From NCBI RefSeq assembly GCF_040702505.1, contig NZ_JBFBLC010000001.1, forward strand, positions 124,001 to 188,000: a stretch of DNA of 64,000 nucleotides. The letters are read 5' to 3'. Below the pieces are notes generated by a model. That model searched no databases. It was not told where the DNA came from and saw nothing but the letters and a program-made list of their open reading frames with translations. Shown piece by piece: positions 45,119-54,548 of this stretch; positions within the stretch are counted from its first letter, which is position 1, and each line of letters opens with the position of its first letter. The DNA is from Terrabacter sp040702505 (GTDB lineage: Bacteria > Actinomycetota > Actinomycetes > Actinomycetales > Dermatophilaceae). A program made the position numbers and the translations under genes.

Positions 45119-46468
45119 ATGGGGGCACGGTCCCGCCCCAGGGAGGTCAGCCTGATCCAGCCCACCCCCACGCCGATGGCCCGCGCCGCCCTGCGCTGGT
45201 CGCTGGGCCACGCCCTGCCGCGCACCGCGCTGCGACGAGCCGCCGAGCAGGGCGACCTCCACGGCCGGATGTTCGTGGCCAGCCAGTCCGGTGGGCGGGA
45301 GGCGCTCGAGCCGGTGCTGAGCGAGCTGCGCGCCCACACCCCCTTCTACCGCGGCAAGTTCGCCTCGGTCACGGCCGACCACGCTGCCGTGCGGGCCCTG
45401 CTGTCCAACCCGGACGCCGGCGCCCGCTTCCGCGCCGACGGGCAAGGCACCCTGGCGCGCCTGCAGGCGTGGGCCATGGAGGACGCGCCGCTCGGCCCCC
45501 TCACCCCGCCCTCCCTGCTCGTCACCGAGCCCCCGGACCACACCCGCTACCGCAAGCTCGTGTCGCGGGTCTTCACCGCCCGGGCGGTCGAGAGGTTGCG
45601 CAGCCGCACCCAGCAGATCGCCACCGAGCTCCTCGACCGCATCGACCCGAAGACCCCGACCGACCTCGTCGCGGCGTACTGCGGCCTGCTCCCGGTCACT
45701 GTGATCGCGGAGATCCTCGGCATCCCGGCGCGCGACCGCGACAAGGTGCTCCGGCTGGGTGCCGCGGCCGCGCCGAGCCTCGACCTCGGCCTGCCCTGGA
45801 CGACCTTCCGCCACGTCGAGTCCGCGCTGCGCGAGTTCGACCAGTGGCTCGGGCAGCACCTCGAGGACCTGCGTCGATGCCCGGGCGACGACCTGCTCAG
45901 TCAGCTCGTCGTCGCCCAGGAGGACGGGGTGGGCCTCACCGAGGTCGAGCTGCGATCCACCGCCGGGCTGGTGCTCGCCGCCGGCTTCGAGACCACCGTG
46001 AACCTCCTCGGCAACGGCATCACGCTGCTCGCCGGCAACTCCGACCAGCGCGCGCTGCTCGCCGAACGGCCGGACCTGTGGCCCAACGCCGTCGACGAGG
46101 TGCTGCGGCTCGACCCGCCGGTGCTCCTCACCGGGCGGATGGCCATGGCCGACACCGAGGTCGCGGGCGTCCCGATGCCGCGCGGCTCCGTCATGGTGGC
46201 GCTGCTGGCCGGCGCCAACCGTGACCCCCGGGTCTTCCCCGAGCCCGACGCGTTCGACGTCGAGCGGCCCAACGCCCGCGAGCACCTCTCCTTCTCCGGC
46301 GGGCGGCACTTCTGCCTCGGGGCGGCGCTGGCCCGGATGGAGGGCGAGGTCGGGCTGCGCAGCCTCTTCGAGCGCTACCCCGACGCGCGCGTCGAGGGCG
46401 GCGCCGTGCGCCGGAGCACCCGCATCCTGCGCGGCTACGAGCGCCTTCCCGTGACGCTCAGCCCCTGA
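45119..46468 (+). CDS. Cytochrome P450
   Basis: A 449-residue soluble bacterial P450; ATG at 45119 with GAGAGG upstream. I-helix oxygen motif AAGFETTVNL, K-helix ExxR in DEVLRLDPPV, and the heme loop FSGGRHFCLGAAL with the thiolate ligand Cys399. Also the C-helix HTRYRKLVSRVFT. Substrate unknown. No ferredoxin or ferredoxin reductase gene is adjacent, so electrons must come from proteins encoded elsewhere. Confidence 0.95.
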   Translation: MGARSRPREVSLIQPTPTPMARAALRWSLGHALPRTALRRAAEQGDLHGRMFVASQSGGREALEPVLSELRAHTPFYRGKFASVTADHAAVRALLSNPDAGARFRADGQGTLARLQAWAMEDAPLGPLTPPSLLVTEPPDHTRYRKLVSRVFTARAVERLRSRTQQIATELLDRIDPKTPTDLVAAYCGLLPVTVIAEILGIPARDRDKVLRLGAAAAPSLDLGLPWTTFRHVESALREFDQWLGQHLEDLRRCPGDDLLSQLVVAQEDGVGLTEVELRSTAGLVLAAGFETTVNLLGNGITLLAGNSDQRALLAERPDLWPNAVDEVLRLDPPVLLTGRMAMADTEVAGVPMPRGSVMVALLAGANRDPRVFPEPDAFDVERPNAREHLSFSGGRHFCLGAALARMEGEVGLRSLFERYPDARVEGGAVRRSTRILRGYERLPVTLSP

Positions 46469-46576
46469 CCTCGGCCGCCTGCCCCCTGCCCCGGCGGCAC
46501 ACCACTCAGGATCCACCCAGCGTTCCGTTACACCTCCGACACCTGCGGGCCGGGCCGATGCGCGAGCATCGTCACC

Positions 46577-48007
46577 ATGACACCAGCCGAGGGGCCGGGC
46601 CTCTCCGTCGAGGACGCCAACCCCATCGCCGCCGAGCACTACGGCGCCAAGACGCTGGCGGTCGAGCCGGGTGGGATCGAGCAGATTCCCGAGAGTGAGC
46701 GGCACGGCAGGCCGATCAACCTCCTGTGGACCTGGATGAGCCCGAACCTCGAGTTCGCGACCGTCGCCGTGGGCATCATCGGGCCGCTCTTCTTCGGCCT
46801 CTCCTTCGGCCAGACGCTGGGTGCGATCGTCCTTGGCACGGTCCTGGGCTCGGCGACGCACGGCGTCCTGTCGAGCTGGGGCCCGCAGCACGGCCTGGCG
46901 CAGATGGTGCTCTCGCGCACCGGTTTCGGCTACCGCGGCAACATCCTGCCCGCGGGGCTCAACGCACTGGTCGCCGGCATCGGCTGGTTCGCCGTCAACA
47001 GCATCAGCGGCGCCCTCGCCCTGCACGCCCTCGTGGGCGGCCTGCCCACGTGGGTCTGCCTGGTCGTCGTGGTCGCCGCGCAGCTGCTCATCGCCTTCCT
47101 CGGGCACAACCTCGTCCACGCCTTCGAGCGCTATGCGCTGCCGCTGCTCGCGGTCGTCTTCGCCCTCGGCCTCTACTACGTCTTCTCGAAGGCCGACCTG
47201 GGCGCGGCGGGCAAGCCGGTCCCCGGCGCCTTCCTCATCCAGACCGCTGCGGCGTTCGGCTACGCCTGCGGGTGGAACCCGTACGCATCCGACTACACGC
47301 GCTACCTGCCGCGGACGTCGCGGTCCAGGACCGTCGGGTTGTATGCCGCCCTCGGCATCACCATCTCGTGCGTGCTCCTCGAGGCGGCCGGCGCCGCGAT
47401 GGTCACCGCCGCGGGCAAGACCGCCGCTGTCGACCCGGGCGTCTACACCGGGCTCATGCCGACCTGGCTGGGCGACCTCACCCTCCTCTGCATCGCCCTG
47501 GGGGCCGTCGCGGCCAACGCGCTCAACGTCTACTCCGGCGCCATGTCGTTCCTCGCCCTCGGCATCCACCTGCCGCCGCACCGGGCCCGCGCCATCGTCG
47601 CGATCGTCTTCGGCGTGCTCGGACTCGTTCTCGCGCTCTTCGGCCTCGCGAACGCCGGCACCAACTACGAGAACTTCCTCCTCGTCATCGCCTACTGGAT
47701 CGGCCCGTGGCTCGGCGTCGTCCTGACCGACCGCTTCCTCCGCCGAGGCGACCCCCGGGCCGAGGTGACCGCGATCGCCACCGACCGCCGCTACGTCAAC
47801 TGGGCCGGGTCCATCGCTATGTTCGTGGCCATGGTCGTCTCGATCTGGCTCTTCTCCAACCAGACGCTCTACACCGGCGTCGTCCCCCAGGCGAGCCCCG
47901 GCGTCGGTGACATCACCTTCCTCGTCGGGTTCGTCCTCGCCGGGGGGTTGTATGCCGTCCTGCGGCGTCTGCTGCCCACCCGCACCTCCGCGGGGGTGAC
48001 GGCATGA
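46577..48007 (+). CDS. NCS1-type cytosine/purine permease
   Basis: A 476-residue transporter with about 12 helices. The N-terminus has RPINLLWTWMSPNLEFATVAVG, the NCS1 signature, then the long central QTAAAFGYACGWNPYASDYTRYLP substrate-site region. It probably imports cytosine or a related base with a proton or sodium ion. It overlaps the deaminase gene by four bases (ATGA), giving a clear uptake-and-deamination operon. Confidence 0.93.
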   Translation: MTPAEGPGLSVEDANPIAAEHYGAKTLAVEPGGIEQIPESERHGRPINLLWTWMSPNLEFATVAVGIIGPLFFGLSFGQTLGAIVLGTVLGSATHGVLSSWGPQHGLAQMVLSRTGFGYRGNILPAGLNALVAGIGWFAVNSISGALALHALVGGLPTWVCLVVVVAAQLLIAFLGHNLVHAFERYALPLLAVVFALGLYYVFSKADLGAAGKPVPGAFLIQTAAAFGYACGWNPYASDYTRYLPRTSRSRTVGLYAALGITISCVLLEAAGAAMVTAAGKTAAVDPGVYTGLMPTWLGDLTLLCIALGAVAANALNVYSGAMSFLALGIHLPPHRARAIVAIVFGVLGLVLALFGLANAGTNYENFLLVIAYWIGPWLGVVLTDRFLRRGDPRAEVTAIATDRRYVNWAGSIAMFVAMVVSIWLFSNQTLYTGVVPQASPGVGDITFLVGFVLAGGLYAVLRRLLPTRTSAGVTA

Positions 48008-48477
48008 GCGTCACGCCGTCCGCCGGGTCCGACGCCGACCGCGAGATGCTCGCCGTCGCCCTAGCCGAGGCACGGGCGGGGCTGGCCGAGGGCGGCATCC
48101 CGATCGGCGGGGCGCTCTTCGCCGCTGACGGCACGCTGCTCGGCCGCGGCCGCAACCGCCGCGTCCAGGAGGACGACCCCTCCATCCACGGCGAGACGGA
48201 CGCCTTCCGCAAGGCCGGCCGGCAGCGCTCCTACCGCGGCACGACGATGGTGACGACGCTGTCGCCCTGCTGGTACTGCTCCGGGCTGATCCGCCAGTTC
48301 GGCATCAGCCGGCTGGTCGTCGGCGAGTCCCGGACCTTCACCGGTGGGCACGACTGGCTCGCGCAGGACGCCGGAGTCGAAGTGGTCCTGCTCGACGACC
48401 CCGACTGCGTGCAGATGATGACCGACTTCATCGCGGCGCGCCCCGACCTGTGGAACGAGGACATCGGCGTCGACTGA
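48004..48477 (+). CDS. Cytosine deaminase-like nucleobase deaminase (Fcy1/CDA fold)
   Basis: A 157-residue zinc deaminase. The zinc site is SIHGETDAFRKAG (His and catalytic Glu in HxE) with TLSPCWYCSGLI (PCxxC). The PCxxC followed by SGLI and a C-terminal WNEDIG tail match yeast-type cytosine deaminase more than tRNA adenosine deaminase. Coupled to the NCS1 permease by an ATGA overlap, so it most likely deaminates imported cytosine to uracil. Confidence 0.9.
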   Translation: MSVTPSAGSDADREMLAVALAEARAGLAEGGIPIGGALFAADGTLLGRGRNRRVQEDDPSIHGETDAFRKAGRQRSYRGTTMVTTLSPCWYCSGLIRQFGISRLVVGESRTFTGGHDWLAQDAGVEVVLLDDPDCVQMMTDFIAARPDLWNEDIGVD

Positions 48478-48545
48478 CGTCGCCTTCGGCTGGTTGCGAG
48501 CGCGTTCCCCGGCGAGACGGGCAGGGCCGGGAGCATCCTGATCCA

Positions 48546-49133
48546 ATGGCAACCAGCACGTCGCCGAGGGCCCTGGCCATCCCCCTGGCCGGGTTCGTCG
48601 CCGGCGCGGTCGTCGCCCTGCTCGTCGGGGTGTTCGGCACGGTCCACGACCCGACCCTCGCGGGCACGACGACGTTCGGCTTCCGCACGGTCATCGACAT
48701 GAAGGTCGTGCTGTCCGTGGTGATCGGGGTCCTCGCCGTGCTCCAGCTCGTCGGGGCGCTCTGGATCTACGGCAGGCTCGGCGCCGCCGCCCCCTCGTGG
48801 GCCGGGACCGCCCACCGGATCTCCGGGATCGTCGCTGTCGTGCTCATCGTCGTGGTCGCCTACCACTGCCTCTGGGCGCTGGGCCTGGAGACCGGCACGT
48901 TCGCCGCCGGCGGATCCGTGCCGACCCGCACCGTCGTGCACGGGGTCCTCGGCTGCGTCCTGATCGGCGCCGTGGTGGTCAAGGTGGTGGCGGTCCGGTC
49001 GCACAGTGCACCGGGGTGGTTCCTCCCCGTGGCCGGCGGCCTGCTCTTCGCCCTCATCGTCGCCGTCGTGCTGACCTCGGCGGGCTGGTACATCGCCGCC
49101 AACGGCTGGCCCGGCACGGGCGGCTACGGCTGA
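48546..49133 (+). CDS. DUF6529-family four-to-five-helix membrane protein
   Basis: A 195-residue membrane protein. GVFGTVHDPT, WIYGRLG, AYHCLWALGLE and VHGVLGCVLIGAVVVKV are conserved in the DUF6529 proteins I know from streptomycetes. Histidines in AHRISG, AYHCLW and VVHGVLG lie within or beside helices in a spacing that recalls cytochrome b561-type heme ligands; this is inference. Start at 48546. No obvious operon partner. Confidence 0.8.
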   Translation: MATSTSPRALAIPLAGFVAGAVVALLVGVFGTVHDPTLAGTTTFGFRTVIDMKVVLSVVIGVLAVLQLVGALWIYGRLGAAAPSWAGTAHRISGIVAVVLIVVVAYHCLWALGLETGTFAAGGSVPTRTVVHGVLGCVLIGAVVVKVVAVRSHSAPGWFLPVAGGLLFALIVAVVLTSAGWYIAANGWPGTGGYG

Positions 49134-49255
49134 CCCCACAGGCCGCATACCGGTCCTCCGTCGCTGTCACTACGCTCTCCCCTGCACATCGGGTGTCCGC
49201 ATGTGCAGGCCGCCTCCCGCGCGGTGGCCGCGTCGACCAAGCCTCGAGGAGAACC

Positions 49256-49906
49256 GTGCTGGCCAAGTTCCCAGGACGCTGTACGCGTTGTCAGTCCCCC
49301 ATCCGGGTCGGCGACGAGATCGTCGGCGCGGGCAAGAACGGCACTGGCTGGGCACACGTCGACTGCGGGAGCGAGCTTGCGCTGCCTGGCCTGGCCACGC
49401 AGACGTCGGCACCGTCGAAGACGCCGCGGGCCAAGGCGGCGGGCACGGTGCGCGCGCCGAAGCCAGCGATGGTCGCTCCCGACGGCGCGACGTTCGTCTA
49501 CACCGACGGCGCGTGCTCCGGGAACCCCGGCCCCGGCGGCTGGGCCTGGGCGATCGACCACGACCGCTTCGCGTCGGGCTCGGAGCGCCCCAGCACGAAC
49601 CAGCGGATGGAGATCCGTGCCGCGCTCGAGGCCGTCACCGCGATCCCCGGTCCGCTCGTCGTCGTGAGCGACTCGACGTATGTTGTCAACTGCTTCCGCG
49701 ACAAGTGGTGGGACGGCTGGCTCAAGCGCGGCTGGACCACCTCCGCGAAGAAACCGGTTGCCAACCGTGACCTGTGGGAGCCGCTCGTGCTCGCCGTCCA
49801 GGAGCGCGGCGACGTCGCGTTCCAGTGGGTCAAGGGCCACTCGGGCCACGAGATGAACGACCTCGTCGACCAGCTCGCCGTGGCCGCCAGCCTCGGCAAG
49901 GACTGA
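49256..49906 (+). CDS. rnhA: Ribonuclease H with N-terminal zinc-finger-like module
   Basis: A 216-residue protein; GTG at 49256 with GAGGAG 5 bases upstream. Residues 1-40 carry CTRCQSPIRVGDEI and VDCG, a PARP-like or zinc-ribbon-like module, then a basic Pro/Ala linker. The RNase H domain has the acidic set Asp84 (YTDGAC), Glu119 (MEIRAAL), Asp139 (SDSTYVV) and Asp205 (DLVDQLA), plus WVKGHSGHEMND. It should cut RNA in RNA-DNA hybrids. The N-terminal module may target it to nucleic acid. Usual bacterial RnhA is about 150 residues and lacks this extension. Confidence 0.92.
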   Translation: MLAKFPGRCTRCQSPIRVGDEIVGAGKNGTGWAHVDCGSELALPGLATQTSAPSKTPRAKAAGTVRAPKPAMVAPDGATFVYTDGACSGNPGPGGWAWAIDHDRFASGSERPSTNQRMEIRAALEAVTAIPGPLVVVSDSTYVVNCFRDKWWDGWLKRGWTTSAKKPVANRDLWEPLVLAVQERGDVAFQWVKGHSGHEMNDLVDQLAVAASLGKD

Positions 49907-49954
49907 CGGCGCGCAACCCTGCCGGCGTCGGCGGTGCATGCGAGGGTTGGACGC

Positions 49955-50569
49955 GTGAGTGACGATCTGCCCACGCTGACGCTGGCCGACCGGGCCGCCT
50001 GGCGCGCCTGGCTCTCCGAGCACGACGGTGACGAGCGCGGCGTGTGGCTGACGCTGGCCAAGAAGGGCGCTTCCGAGCCGACGAGCCTCACCTACGACGA
50101 GGCGCTCGAGGAAGCGCTGTGCCACGGGTGGATCGACGGGCAGCTGCGCGGTGGCGACGCATACAGCTATCGGCAGCGCTTCACCCCGCGCACGGCGCGC
50201 AGCGGGTGGTCCAAGCGCAACGTCGCGATCGCCGAGCGGCTCATCGCGGAGGGGCGCATGGCGGCGTCGGGACTCGCCGCAGTGGAACGGGCCAGGGCCG
50301 ACGGTCGGTGGGACGCGGCATACGCGGGACAGGCGAGCATCGAGGTGCCGAGCGATCTCGCCGCGGCACTCGACGCCGACCCTGCCGCCCGGGAGATGTT
50401 CGAGAGCCTCAACGGGCGCAACCGCTACGCCGTGCTCTACCGCGTCGAGACGGCCAAGCGTGCCGACACGCGGAGCCGACGCATCGAGCAGCTCGTCGCG
50501 ATGCTCGCCCGGGGAGAGACCATCCATCCGAACGGCACCAGGGCGCAGCAGGAGCCGCGCGACGCCTAG
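49955..50569 (+). CDS. YdeI/OmpD-associated family protein
   Basis: A 204-residue cytoplasmic protein; GTG at 49955. AWRAWLSEHDGDERGVWLTLAKKG, SLTYDEALEEALCHGWIDGQLR, and RFTPRTARSGWSKRN are the hallmarks of the YdeI-like (bacteriocin-protection, DUF1801-related) family. These proteins are small helical and of unclear function; E. coli YdeI is linked with resistance to antimicrobial peptides. Convergent with the phosphoesterase gene 13 bases downstream. Confidence 0.88.
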   Translation: MSDDLPTLTLADRAAWRAWLSEHDGDERGVWLTLAKKGASEPTSLTYDEALEEALCHGWIDGQLRGGDAYSYRQRFTPRTARSGWSKRNVAIAERLIAEGRMAASGLAAVERARADGRWDAAYAGQASIEVPSDLAAALDADPAAREMFESLNGRNRYAVLYRVETAKRADTRSRRIEQLVAMLARGETIHPNGTRAQQEPRDA

Positions 50570-50582
50570 CCCGACGCGCGCG

Positions 50583-51491
50583 TCAGGAGCCGGCGAGATG
50601 CAGGCCGAAGGCTGTGGCCATGGAGGGAGCGGTGGCTGCCTCGGCGAGCGGCTTGGCCCCGAGGACCTCGCTGTAGAGGCGCGCGAGCGAGTAGTGGGTC
50701 AGGGGTGTGGTGACCACGGCGCCGTGCAGTGACGGGTGGGCCACGACGGTGAGGACGAGGTTGTCCTGGTGGTCGTCGTCCTCGTCGGCGGTCACCACGA
50801 TCGCGAGGTGCCCGCTGCGCCAGTCAGGGCCGGTCATGACCTTGCCGACCTGGGTCCGGAGCCACTGGTCGGCGACCGAGAGGTCGCAGTTGTGGGCGTC
50901 GTTGCACAGGTCGGGGACCACCATGCCGGCGTTCGGCAGTGCGGCGTTGGTGACGTCCTTGCCCAGCTGCGTGGCCGGCACGTCAAACTGGTTGCACGAG
51001 GAGCGCTCGCCCAGGTGGTAGGCCCACGGGTTGTGCTTGACGGCGTACTGGTCCGAGCTCTCGAGGGCGCAGTTGCCGGGCATCGCCTCGGCGTAGACCT
51101 TCGCCGTCCTGCCCTTCGACAGCGCTTGCCCGAACACCGACGGCGCGTTGGTCGTGTGGCTCGAGGGCGGGTCGTCGTCGGTGACGCCGTGCGTGCTGCC
51201 GCCGGTCATCGCGAGGTAGTTGGGCAGCGAGGGGTGGGCCACCGCCCGATAGCTCATCGCGAGCGCGTACTGCTTGCCCAGCGCCGCCACGTAGGGCATC
51301 TCGGCGCGCATCTGGTCCAGCGAGTGGTTCTCTACGACGAACACCAGCAGCTTGGTCACGGTGGCCGGCTGCACCGTGGCGAAGGTGACCGGCGGGGCAG
51401 GCGCGGACGGCGCTGGTGTGCCGCAGCCGGCAAGGACGGAGAGCCCGGCGGCAACGGCCGGGCCGGCCACTGCGGCCCATCTGTGTGACAC
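50583..51491 (-). CDS. Lipoprotein phosphoesterase (acid phosphatase/phospholipase C superfamily)
   Basis: A 302-residue secreted lipoprotein; GTG at 51491 with GGAGGA upstream. The signal ends in LSVLAGC. The alkaline-phosphatase-like fold shows LLVFVVENHSLDQM (metal Glu/Asn), AVAHPSLPNYLAMTGG, where a Ser or Thr nucleophile is expected, and IVVTADEDDDHQDN plus TVVAHPSL for the second metal site. The PF04185-type arrangement suggests a phosphomonoesterase or phosphodiesterase on the cell surface. Divergent from the next gene. Confidence 0.85.
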   Translation of the reverse strand: MSHRWAAVAGPAVAAGLSVLAGCGTPAPSAPAPPVTFATVQPATVTKLLVFVVENHSLDQMRAEMPYVAALGKQYALAMSYRAVAHPSLPNYLAMTGGSTHGVTDDDPPSSHTTNAPSVFGQALSKGRTAKVYAEAMPGNCALESSDQYAVKHNPWAYHLGERSSCNQFDVPATQLGKDVTNAALPNAGMVVPDLCNDAHNCDLSVADQWLRTQVGKVMTGPDWRSGHLAIVVTADEDDDHQDNLVLTVVAHPSLHGAVVTTPLTHYSLARLYSEVLGAKPLAEAATAPSMATAFGLHLAGS

Positions 51492-51712
51492 GAGTCCTCC
51501 TCCGCCCGAGACGGGCTGCCCGGTCGACAGTACCTGCCGTCCGTGAGCGTGAGCTGGGGTCTGCTGCGCCGGCTCGACGCGGTCGCGACGGGAGTCTGCC
51601 TTCGGCGGCCCCGGGGTTTCTCGATTCGAGGACGGGGGCCAAATCAGTGGATACGGTGCCGAAGGCGGCGATCCGTGTCCGCCACGATCCACCCAGGGAC
51701 TGCTGACTACAC

Positions 51713-53263
51713 ATGGCTGCTGCGTTCAACCCACCTCCGGGCTGGCCCGCTCCCGACCCCGGTTGGGTGCCACCGAAGGGCTGGCGACCCGATCCGTCGT
51801 GGCCGCCGGCACCGCCGGGGTGGCAGTTCTGGACGAACCTGCCCGACCAGACCACTGGAGCAGCGGGCTTCCCCGCCGTGCCGGGCGGCTCGATGTCTGG
51901 GTTGGCTTACGGCAGTGCGGCTCCCGTCGTCGCCGACACCCCGACGCGCGGGTCCGCCGGCTCGCGCACCGCCCCGTGGTGGGGCTGGGGCGGCTTCGCG
52001 GGGTGCGCGCTGCTCGGGCTGACCTCGGGCCTCGGCGGCGTCATCGGCTTCGCGGGGGTGTTCGCGTTCGTCGTCGCGCTCGTGGCGCTGGTCCGCGGTC
52101 ACGTCCGCTGGGCGCACCTCCCGGGGCGCGCGGCCGGAGCCATCGCGCTCGTCGCGGCCGTCGTCGCCGTCTCGGTCGGCTCGGCCCTGAGCCCGGCCAC
52201 GGCACCCGTCTCCGCCTCCACGTCCGCAGACCAGAGCGGCGCGCCGGCGAGCCGGGCGCCCGACCCGTCGCCGATGGCGCCGTCCGCGGACTCGACGAGC
52301 ACCACGACTGTGGCTCCCAGCCCGACCGGCGCCACCACCACGACCAGCGCCACCGCGCCGGACCCCGAGCTCGAGGCGGTCAGTGCCGCGCATCCCGGGA
52401 CCGCGCTGGCGCTCGTGGGCACACTCGTCGTCAAGGGCCGCGGCCCGATGACCGGCTACTCGCGCGCGGCCTTCGGTCCGGCCTGGACCGACACCGACCG
52501 GAACGGCTGCGACCAGCGCAACGACACCTTGCGCCGCGACCTGCGCGCCGTCACGCTCAAGGCCGGCACCAATGGCTGTGCCGTGATGACCGGCACGCTG
52601 ACCGACCCCTACACCGCAGCCACCATCTCCTTCTCACGGACGGCAGGGGCCTCCGCGGTCCAGATCGACCACGTCGTCGCGCTCGCGGACGCCTGGGTCA
52701 AGGGCGCCGCCGGCTGGCCGCAGTCCGAACGCACCGCGTTCGCCAACGACACGCTCAATCTCCTTGCGGTGTCTGGGTCCGCGAACGCCGCCAAGGGCAG
52801 CGGCGACGCGGCGACCTGGCTCCCCCGCAACACGGCATACCGCTGCTCCTACGTGGCGCGGCAGGTCGCGGTGAAAGCGAAGTACCACCTCTCCGTAACC
52901 TCGGCGGAGCGCGCCGCGATGGTGCGGGTGCTGAGCACCTGTGCCACCACCACCCCTCCGACCGCGACGGTCGCGAAGCTGGGTGGTGCTCCGCTGTATG
53001 CCGTTCCGACCCCCAAGACGTCCCCCTCGCCGGCGGCCCCGCCGGCGCCGAAACCCACGTCGAAGCCCGCTCCCAAGCCGGCGCCCGCTCCCCCGCCGGC
53101 ACCCAAGCCGGCGCCGAAGCCGGCGAGCCCGGCGACGGTCCAGGGAGTGCACCCCGGCGCCTTCTGCGCCCCGCAGGGAGCGCTCGGCTACACCGTCAAG
53201 GGCACCCTGATGCGCTGCACCTTCAAGTCCGGCGACATCCGGGCCCGCTGGCGCTCGGCCTGA
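51713..53263 (+). CDS. Membrane-anchored or secreted HNH-type (DUF1524/GmrSD-C-like) nuclease
   Basis: A 516-residue protein. N-terminal 60 residues are Pro/Trp/Gly repeats (PPGWPAPDPGWVPPKGW); three helices follow at about 85-165; then a Ser/Thr/Ala linker. The nuclease domain has QIDHVVALADAW (Asp319-His320) and FANDTLNLLAVSGSANAAKG, matching the DHxxxL and NDxxNL...N..KG pattern of HNH/DUF1524 nucleases. A Pro/Lys/Ala linker leads to a small C-terminal domain with two cysteines. The nuclease would face outside, suggesting nutrient scavenging or attack on extracellular DNA. Location inferred from helices. Confidence 0.85.
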   Translation: MAAAFNPPPGWPAPDPGWVPPKGWRPDPSWPPAPPGWQFWTNLPDQTTGAAGFPAVPGGSMSGLAYGSAAPVVADTPTRGSAGSRTAPWWGWGGFAGCALLGLTSGLGGVIGFAGVFAFVVALVALVRGHVRWAHLPGRAAGAIALVAAVVAVSVGSALSPATAPVSASTSADQSGAPASRAPDPSPMAPSADSTSTTTVAPSPTGATTTTSATAPDPELEAVSAAHPGTALALVGTLVVKGRGPMTGYSRAAFGPAWTDTDRNGCDQRNDTLRRDLRAVTLKAGTNGCAVMTGTLTDPYTAATISFSRTAGASAVQIDHVVALADAWVKGAAGWPQSERTAFANDTLNLLAVSGSANAAKGSGDAATWLPRNTAYRCSYVARQVAVKAKYHLSVTSAERAAMVRVLSTCATTTPPTATVAKLGGAPLYAVPTPKTSPSPAAPPAPKPTSKPAPKPAPAPPPAPKPAPKPASPATVQGVHPGAFCAPQGALGYTVKGTLMRCTFKSGDIRARWRSA

Positions 53264-53329
53264 GATAGACCGTTGAGCGGCATGGACGAGCAGGGTCGGC
53301 GGCTGCCCGCACCCGGGAAGGACCGATAG

Positions 53330-54532
53330 ATGGGGCTCGGTGTCTCCTTCCGGATCGCGCCCGGCGTGCGCGTCCGGGCCTCGAGCCGGGGCATACGCGC
53401 GAGTGTCGGTCCGCGGGCAGCCCGCGCGCACGTCGGCGCGGGTCGCACCCGCATCTCCACCGGTGCGGGCCCGGTCACGTTGTCCACGACTTTGGGCGGC
53501 AGTGGGAGGCGCCGCGCGCCCTCCGGGCCGTCCACGCGGTCCCGCCAGTCGTCGGCGCAGTCCTCCTGGTCGTCCACGCCGTCGAGCAGCACCCCGGTCG
53601 CACGCACTCGGCAGCCCACCGTCGCGCAGCTGCAGGCGCAGGCGCGCGCCGCCGAGCGAGCGCAGGAGGTGGCCGGTGTCGCCGCCCTCGAGAACTCGCT
53701 GACCACGCTCCACCAGGCGGCCTTCGCGGACTCCGCCCGGCAGGTCCTCACCCCTCCGCCCGCACCGGGTCGCGCCGAGATCGAGGCGGTCCGGCGCGAG
53801 CTCTACCGCACCGCGACCACGTCGGTGCCGCTCTGGAGACTCGCCCAGCGCCGACAGGCCAAGGAGTGGGCCGGGCAGCAGGCGCCCGTCGAGGCCGAGC
53901 GGCGGCACACCGGCGACCTCGTCGGCGTGCAGTGGGAGCAGTCGCAGCTGGACCTGCACTGGCAGGCGCTCTGCGACCACGACCAGCACACCGTCATCGA
54001 AGCCGTCGACGACGCGTTCGCCGACAACGCCAGCGACTCCACCTGCGTCGACGCCGGCACCGTGGCCGAGACGGGCGCCCGCTACGTCACCGCTGTCGTC
54101 ACCTACGCTGGCCTCGAGCTCATGCCGGAGCACCGCGCCGACCGCACACCCGGCGGGAAGCCGACGCTGCGCAAGCGGACCAAGACCGACCGCAACGCGC
54201 TCTATGCCACCTCCATCGCCTCGACCGTGCTCGCCACCGCCAAGGAGGCACTCGCCGTGGCGGTGGCGGCCACCGAGGCCCGCGTGCTCGTCGTGCGCCC
54301 CGACGGCATGGGCGACGTCGAGCCCGTCTACGCCGGCACCCTGCGTCGCGACCACCTCGCCCACCTCGACTGGGCCACGATCGACCCGCTCGCCGTGGCG
54401 ATGGAGGCCGAAGACGCGCAGATGAGCCGCAAGGGCAGCACCCGGGAGGTCGTGGCCCTTGCGGTGGAAGCGAACTCGCCGGCCGCAGCACTCCTCGGCG
54501 CCTGGTCGCAGCCCGTCGACGAGGACAGCTGA
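53330..54532 (+). CDS. DUF4236-domain protein
   Basis: A 400-residue protein; ATG 53330 with GGGAAGGA upstream. Residues 1-60 are a DUF4236 domain: LGVSFRIAPGVRVRASSRGI, VGPRAARAHVGAGRTRISTG, a beta repeat with the usual Gly turns. A Ser/Arg-rich linker and a helical region (VAQLQAQARAAERAQEVAGV) follow, and the C-terminal half (about 200-390) is a mixed alpha/beta domain I do not recognise. No signal or membrane segment. Function unknown. Confidence 0.8.
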   Translation: MGLGVSFRIAPGVRVRASSRGIRASVGPRAARAHVGAGRTRISTGAGPVTLSTTLGGSGRRRAPSGPSTRSRQSSAQSSWSSTPSSSTPVARTRQPTVAQLQAQARAAERAQEVAGVAALENSLTTLHQAAFADSARQVLTPPPAPGRAEIEAVRRELYRTATTSVPLWRLAQRRQAKEWAGQQAPVEAERRHTGDLVGVQWEQSQLDLHWQALCDHDQHTVIEAVDDAFADNASDSTCVDAGTVAETGARYVTAVVTYAGLELMPEHRADRTPGGKPTLRKRTKTDRNALYATSIASTVLATAKEALAVAVAATEARVLVVRPDGMGDVEPVYAGTLRRDHLAHLDWATIDPLAVAMEAEDAQMSRKGSTREVVALAVEANSPAAALLGAWSQPVDEDS

Positions 54533-54548
54533 CCGCCAGGGGTCCGAC

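Noticed and set aside
44816..47581. 921-codon minus-strand open frame opposite the P450 and permease genes.
   Set aside because: Antisense shadow of well-supported genes in very high-GC DNA; composition is Arg/Gly/Glu-rich with no domain.
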